DNA of 64,000 nucleotides from Branchiostoma belcheri (taxonomy: Eukaryota; Chordata; Leptocardii; Amphioxiformes; Branchiostomatidae), in NCBI RefSeq assembly GCF_001625305.1, contig NW_017803391.1, forward strand, positions 293,903-357,902, given 5' to 3'. Numbering within the stretch: the first letter of the stretch is position 1; the number at the start of each line of letters is the position of its first letter. The translations under genes and the position numbers were made by a program. This document shows, piece after piece, positions 58,128 to 64,000 of this stretch. A model generated the notes under the pieces. It was not told the origin of the DNA and did not search any database. It saw only the letters and a list, made by a program, of their open reading frames with translations.

Positions 58128-58577
58128 GTTTAAACTAGGGCTGCGTACCTAAACGCAACATCAGGTACAGGTACAGGTACCGGTACAGAGGTTTAGGTAC
58201 AGGTCCGGACCTGTACCTGTACCTGAACAATTTGACAAATTAACACGTGTTCTTCACTTTTTCAATCATGACACAAACAATAATAAAGTGTTGACAACTT
58301 GTCAGTATCTTCCAATCACAACCCTGGATCAGCCACACTCTCGCGATGTCTCGTGAGACTGAGGATCTCAAATCAATCGACGGTGTTTACGTCTTTTCCA
58401 GTGCTAATTTTTCGTCTTTGTGGTAGGATTTACCTATCTTTAGTCATATACATGGTGTAAACTAGCTATTTCGGTATATACTCGTTACTTCATGATCCGG
58501 TATTTTGGACCTGTACCGAAACGATTTTTACGGTATTGGACCGGTACAGTGTACCGGTCCGCAGCCCTAGTTTAAAC
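58128..58577. mobile_element. 434-bp hAT-like MITE with 8-bp target duplication
   Basis: The element runs 58136-58569. It starts TAGGGCTGCG and ends with the exact inverse CGCAGCCCTA, the hAT style of terminal repeat. It is flanked on both sides by GTTTAAAC (58128-58135 and 58570-58577), an 8-bp target duplication as expected for hAT transposition. Subterminal GGTACAGGTACAGGTACCGG is mirrored by GGACCGGTACAGTGTACCGG at the far end. No transposase frame is present, so it is nonautonomous. The exact target duplication suggests a fairly recent insertion. Confidence 0.88.
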
Positions 58578-61500
58578 CATCTTTGTCAGTGGAGATGGTG
58601 TTACTCTTTCATATGTCCTGAACGAAATATATCAAGGGTTTCATACCCCACCTTGTTTTACTACATGTACATCAAAACTTATTGGCCAGATGCATACTGG
58701 TTCAGCCATTCTGCACTTTCACACCTATCAAGAGCGTTTTATGTCTGTTGATAGAGGGGTTAGGAAGAACGACAAATGCCCTACATGTCCAAGATTTTTT
58801 CCCAAGATTGTTGGAAAAATTAACTGATTGAACACCACTACATGTTCCCTGAATTAAAGGATTACTTGATTGACTGAGCCACCTTTGACAAGATGACAAG
58901 GCGCTCAGGTGGTAGCCTTGACAACTTCAGAAGGATGGGCAGTCCCCATACCCCTAGCCTCCTCTGCAGACTTCTTGGAGTTGCAGCATTTTGTTTGAGC
59001 GATGGTACATGTATGTGATCTTTTTTACATTTACAGGGGCTAAGGTTCCCTAATGTGGCAGGGGGAGTTACATGTATGCCTCGGAGGGAGTTACCGGTAT
59101 GCCTTATGGCTCTCTCCGCAGATACAGCTCTACCCCCAAACAAGGCCATCCCACAAAAGAAACTGCCACTCTAGCAGCTAGTAGAAACAAACGTCCCTCT
59201 AGAACTAAGTCTGCACAGGAGGCTACATATACTTTTCCCTATCTTGTCTACCAGGCATAGAAAATGGACCATGATTAGCACCTGGATAGACCCTCAGACG
59301 GGCATTTGTCTGTCCTCCCCCTCCCAGGTATATACTGGATCAGCCCTGATTGGTGAATGTACAGAACCCTTGTGAAGGATAGAAGAGACTATCATCTCCC
59401 AATCCCACAGTTTCCAGGCTAGTCCATGGGATACTAGTGATGGTCTACTGATATTTGACATCATCCTTAGGCCACACCAATTTAATCAATTGCTTCTCAG
59501 AACTGCCCTCTTCTATCTATTTTTCCAAAAATGAAAATAGTAGACCACAGCTCCCATCCCGTAAATGGACATTAGTCTAGTTGCCCTTAAATACATGTAT
59601 ACACAAACAAACACACAATTGGTGTGGCCCTGAGTAGGTTTGGATGGGAGGAAGATTGTCTTATTGGATTCGCAGGGATGTCAAGAGGAATGAAGTACTA
59701 GTAGATGAAAAACAAGGGTAACTAAAGAATAGGTGGTTATCTAGGTATATTTGCAAAGCACCATTAATAAACCTGTATGGTCACAACTATTGTAGGGATG
59801 ACAACAGTCTTCATTTGCCAGAGCGCTCGCCCAGCTGCCTCTAATTTCTTTTCAGAACTAAAAGATAGTCTTTCTCAGGACAATTTACTTTTGTCAGCTA
59901 CAAGACCTTTGGCCACGATGATTGTTAACAAAACTATCGCTAATTGTGCAGCTCATAGGAACATCTGCAGCTTTTGTACTTTCCACTGCGTCATTAGTAT
60001 CATTACGGAATTTTCCTCACCTGCCCTGCTTTGTCTGATTCACATCAATGTAGGGATCAACGTTCATTAGAACTGGTCTAGCTGACTTTACAGCTTCAAT
60101 GTGATTCATATCTGTATCATCTCTTTATGTTTACATTTGTATTATGTTTTATGAGCAGCGGATTTACATAAGCACAACAAGTGCTTCCTATCCAATGCTC
60201 AAAAATCCATGTGAATAAAATAAAATAAAATAAAATAAAATAAAATAAAATAAAATAAAATATCTGTATCAGAGGTTTATTTGCTGGTAGTATGGCCTTT
60301 CCAATTTTCTCATGTTCAATTTGTCTTTACTATTTGAAGTGCACCATGTCTGATATCATATAATGTTTTAACAGCTGATTGAAAGGTAGTATCCCAAACT
60401 ACATGTTAGGGTGTACTGTCAGCTCATGTGATCAACCCCAATTTTTCAGGGTCGGGGGTCTTTAAGTTTAACGTCCAAACTCAGACTTTGGCTTGAAGTT
60501 TAAAACGTGCATACACAATTATATATTAAATAAATATGATAGCTGTACGTTCGGTTAAAGAAGGTTGACCATGGCTACTTTAGTGTGGTGTCCACCAGAC
60601 TAACTAACACGCAGATTGAAAAATAGTAAAGTTTAGCCAGATATAGAGAATAATTGTTCATTTGCCCACACCAAGGGGAAATGTTACTCTAACCAATTAC
60701 TGACCATACTTTTGCCAAATTGTACTTTTCACAAGCCCTAAGGAAGGCCTAGTGGAGGCTAAGTCTAGTACAGTCAAATCACTTCTGACTTCATCACTAC
60801 ATGATACACATCCCCCTCCCCATTCCAAAGTGTGTAGTACATCGCTCACAAGTACACATCAATTTAAGTTGTGATAATGAGAAAAGTAGGGGCCTTTTAT
60901 TCATCAACAAAAGGTTATTGCCCTTAACTCTGTTGATGACTGGTTTCTAAGCACTTTATGAATATTCACATACATTGTACCATGATTCCTTGAACGAATA
61001 GAGCAATGATTAAATGAATAATGTACTAGCCAAGAGATCAATCTCTGCAATCCCAATCACTTGTAGCTGGTCAAGAATTTCCTCAATAACAAAACCTGTG
61101 GCCGGTGTGGAAAGGGCGAGGACCTTTAAAACAGGCTAGACCAATTGATTTGTTGTTTCAGGAATTCAATTTAACAGGTGGGTTTAAAAAATAAAAACAG
61201 GAGCCACAAAGTCAACATACTAGGGTAGTTTATGAGCATTTTGAGTTTGATTCAGGACCCGATTCAGCTGATTGGTACATGTATGTTTTTTTTTAAGAAG
61301 TGCAGAACGTTACTGCTCTGGGGAAAAAGTCGATGTCAATTGTCACTTCTCCCAAATCAAAGGACCGATGTAACGTTATATGATTTGAAAGTATTTTTTT
61401 AATGTTCAATAACACATTGCCAATGGCAAATATTGCCAATTACAAACAAAGAAACAAAAGTATTGTCAAAAGCAAAAGAAAATGACAGCAAAAGAACAGC

Positions 61501-62924
61501 ATAACAAAACAGGTCATTTCTGGGTAGGCTAAAGCCCTGGTCAGTGATGCATGCTGACACTTTTCCTAATCTCTAATCCTACATCATGGTGGAGTCTCCT
61601 CTTGTGTCTCAGACTTACACATTGTCAGCCGTGACTTCTGACACAGTACGGTACATTAGGGTTATATTGCCATCTGTAATGGGCCAGGCAGCAGAGTGCT
61701 CTCCACCACCCAAGGCAAATGTGCCCTATGCAGACTGGCATGGCTTAGGCTCCGTGTGATTGGTCTAGGCGTGGTCACATGACCTGTTTGAAGGCCCAGC
61801 ACCCGTGGTGACATCTAGCCTCTTAGCCCAGCATTATCAGCTATCTCTTGGCATCGCAACACAGAGTGTGCATTTTTCTATCAATACTGCTGCCAGAAAA
61901 AGACTGGTACCTTTACTCAAACATTCAACGCCCCAGGCCAATGGAATGTAGCCATTGTTTCTTGTGCTGATACTTACTTACCAGTACTACAGTGTGTAGT
62001 AGTAGCCTGATGTAATGTGCTGCATTTGGTAAGGATTGAATTAGTTTACCAGCCGCTATACTATGATGACAGCTGAAGTGTCAAGTTTTTAACATACTGT
62101 ATTTTACAAAAAGTTAAATCTAGTCTTATTAGGTGAGGACCATCACACATAGCCGAACATGGCCACCCAAACACTGCCAACTCCACCCAACCATGGTTAG
62201 GAGTAGGTTGGGAGCAAGGTTCTAGCTACCTATCTTTAATAGCATAATGTTGATGTTTGATGTAAGACATAAAAATACAGTTGTACCTACTTTTGTATGT
62301 ATTATGTGATGTATGTCCTGGATATACATTTAGAACACTACACAGTTTATTCTCCATCACCCCAGGTGCCAGCCCCACCATGGGTTGGATCACTCACCCG
62401 AAGGTCGGAGGGAGTTACGCGTGTTCTGTTTTATTGATGTCATAACCACATACATGACAATGCAAAATGTGCCCAAATTTTGTGTCCATATTAAAAGAAA
62501 AAATTGTCCAGCGTCCACTATCCTACATTCAAATATTCGAGTCGGCACAAGTGGTCTACGCGAATGCATTAAACTTCCTCTATGGAACATTTGAAAGCCC
62601 ATGTGATAACCATTAGAACCCGTGTGATATGGCTAGTTATCACATGGCTTGTATCAAATATTCTCACAGCCCACATGTCAAGTAGCTAAGATTAAAGAAA
62701 TTGTAGTATGAAAGTTCAAAGGATTGCTTCAAGAAGTTTCAGATTCTTAAAGGAAAAAAATGTGTTTGATGAGATTGCTGTTGTTATTGTAGTCAGGATA
62801 ATGCAGTGGTGCAGTCTGTAGAGAAATACTAGTTTGTACCCTCAGCGTTTGTAACTGTTGTGTTTCGTACATTAGGTGGAGGAGACTTCAGTCTTACACA
62901 CTGATAAGTCTTTGAAAAAGTCCC
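58578..62924. other. noncoding stretch
   Basis: No gene recognised. Holds the TAAAA run and its upstream repeat-like lead, plus several TACATGTA palindromes. A 97-codon frame at 59777-60070 resembles nothing I know. Confidence 0.5.
60060..60261 (+). repeat. TAAAA microsatellite, possible retroposon 3' tail
   Basis: About nine TAAAA units (60214-60261) end a segment with ACATAAGCACAACAAGTGCT and CCAATGCTCAAAAATCCATG. A short simple-repeat tail after unique-looking sequence is the usual 3' end of LINEs or SINEs, but no reverse-transcriptase remains are visible upstream, so the retroposon reading is tentative. Confidence 0.5.
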
Positions 62925-62939
62925 TTTTTGCTACCACTT

Positions 62940-63245
62940 GCTACCACTGGCCAAGTGGGTAGGGTATTTGCCTTGCATTCAGTAGGTCTTGAGTTTGATC
63001 CCCTGCCAAGTCATACCAAAGACTTTTAAGTTAGAAGCTTTTTTCTGGAAATATAAGACTATCTGAAGACAATTCGTGGCATCGAGTGGCCACTCAACTC
63101 AGGTGTGCAATGAGCACCTACCTGTAACTTCGGTTGGGGAAGTAGAAGATGGTAGACGGCGTGGGATGGGCTCCACCTTCCAATACTATGCCCTGGACAT
63201 AGTCACCTACAATGTACTGCCTCTAAGGTCTCAAAAAAAGGACTG
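62940..63245 (+). mobile_element. tRNA-derived SINE, nearly complete
   Basis: The head has an A-box-like TGGCCAAGTGGGTAGGG (62948-62964) and B-box-like GAGTTTGATCC (62991-63001), spaced as in a tRNA. The body contains ACTCAGGTGTGCAATGAGC, ACCTGTAACTTCGGTTGGGG and GGCTCCACCTTCC. It ends near a CTCAAAAAAAG stretch. A second copy of the body lies at 23770-24000. It is not a functional tRNA because the arms do not pair well. Confidence 0.65.
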
Positions 63246-63765
63246 TGTCCAAGTAATGGTTTTCAGGGTTTTACGTCGTAATGAATGATATAAATGGGAA
63301 CCCACGTTAGCAGTATCTGCAGCAGTGTCTATTCTTTTACCTTGACCGGCTGTCCGTCCTAAGATAAGAAAATAAAGGAGCCAGCATTTATGCCATTGAT
63401 TTTCTTGTGGGTATAGTCTTATGCCTGCCTGTATTGTAATGCACACACGGGAATGATATGGCATTATGGGAACAAAACGGCTTTCTGTGGAGGCGCATTT
63501 GGTGATCTATTCTTCTGCTGGGGCATTTTCAATTGTGTGATGTAACTTACTAAAAGCCTATTGTTAAGTCGCTCACTCACTATCGATAACCTACAATGTA
63601 TAATGTGTGTTTACATTATTGTTCCTGAAGAAAGTTTTCCTTGATACCCTGGTCACTGGGGTACATTTGTAGATCCAAACTTGAGGATCAGAAAAATTGA
63701 TGATCTGCAGAATGACTCTAGCCAGGACACCTGTGTCAAGATCAACCAGATTTATTTGTTGATAG

Positions 63766-63840
63766 GCAACTGGTTAGGTTAGTAGACACAAGAGACAAGA
63801 CCAAGAAGCCACGGGTTTGATTCCTAGCATTCGTAGGAAA
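63766..63840 (+). mobile_element. tRNA-like SINE head
   Basis: CAACTGGTTAGGTTAGTAG (A-box-like) is followed 40 bases on by CGGGTTTGATTCC (B-box-like, 63812-63824). The following sequence is not clearly that of the 62940 SINE, so this may be a truncated copy or another family. Confidence 0.45.
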
Positions 63841-64000
63841 TAGTGTAAAAGTTGGGAAATAAGTTGGGTAATACAATGTATTGTAAAAGTTACTTGGTAC
63901 AGTGAAGACTGAAATTAAAAGTTACTGCAACATAATTTTTTTGTTATGAAATATGCAACAATAGATGTACAAAAGCATAATTGCTACTACTGATAGTGCA

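Noticed and set aside
62948-63005. Possible tRNA gene
   Set aside because: A-box and B-box-like words are present, but stems do not pair convincingly and a SINE body follows.
63766-63830. Possible tRNA gene
   Set aside because: The same reason: promoter boxes without a sound cloverleaf. Treated as a SINE head.

Overview
The window is eukaryotic nuclear DNA: long AT-rich introns, GC-rich exons with canonical GT-AG boundaries, microsatellites, tRNA-derived SINE-like copies and several small inverted-repeat transposons. The protein sequences match animal families, and DLG5 has the chordate-type domain order. The repeat style suggests a cephalochordate such as amphioxus (Branchiostoma). That species call is inference from style and was not checked by a search.

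Three protein genes can be read, all on the + strand. (1) Most of a DLG5 (disks large homolog 5) gene fills 4644-29230, with a probable 3' UTR to about 32775. It has 24 constitutive-looking exons plus two frame-preserving exons that look alternatively used. Encoded in order are a coiled coil, a conserved DSAID linker, PDZ1-PDZ2, a long disordered proline/serine-rich stretch, PDZ3, PDZ4, SH3 and an inactive guanylate-kinase-like domain. The N-terminal exon(s), expected to carry a CARD-like region, lie upstream of the window. (2) A complete five-exon cyclophilin A-type peptidyl-prolyl isomerase gene (164 aa) lies at 35596-38527. (3) A two-exon ankyrin/SOCS-box gene of the ASB17 type (about 359 aa) lies at 42750-44130, with a poly(A) signal 52 bases after the stop.

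Layout: 1-4643 upstream intron or flank of DLG5 with a SINE and older repeats; 4644-29230 DLG5 coding span, with a large intron (10963-16238) mostly made of a 4.4-kb terminal-inverted-repeat element, its 0.3-kb deletion relative and an internal satellite; 29231-32775 3' UTR; 32776-35595 intergenic with decayed tandem repeats; 35596-38527 cyclophilin; 38528-42749 intergenic with another decayed tandem repeat; 42750-44190 ASB17-like; 44489-45062 a 57-bp minisatellite; 45063-51600 mostly featureless, with one orphan TATA box and a long CA run; 51600-55700 a CpG- and GC-rich block that looks like a promoter or first-exon region without a recognisable protein; 55700-64000 noncoding, with a 434-bp hAT-like MITE flanked by an 8-bp target duplication, a TAAAA run and SINE copies.

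The three genes do not form a pathway. DLG5 is a membrane-associated guanylate-kinase scaffold of cell junctions and polarity, cyclophilin A is a cytosolic protein-folding enzyme, and ASB proteins are substrate receptors of Cullin-5 ubiquitin ligases. I saw no viral element, no CRISPR array and no bacterial-type operon. The most unusual items are the satellite-bearing inverted-repeat element inside DLG5, the two symmetric DLG5 exons, the duplicated exon end in the ASB17-like gene and a marked excess of the palindrome TACATGTA.
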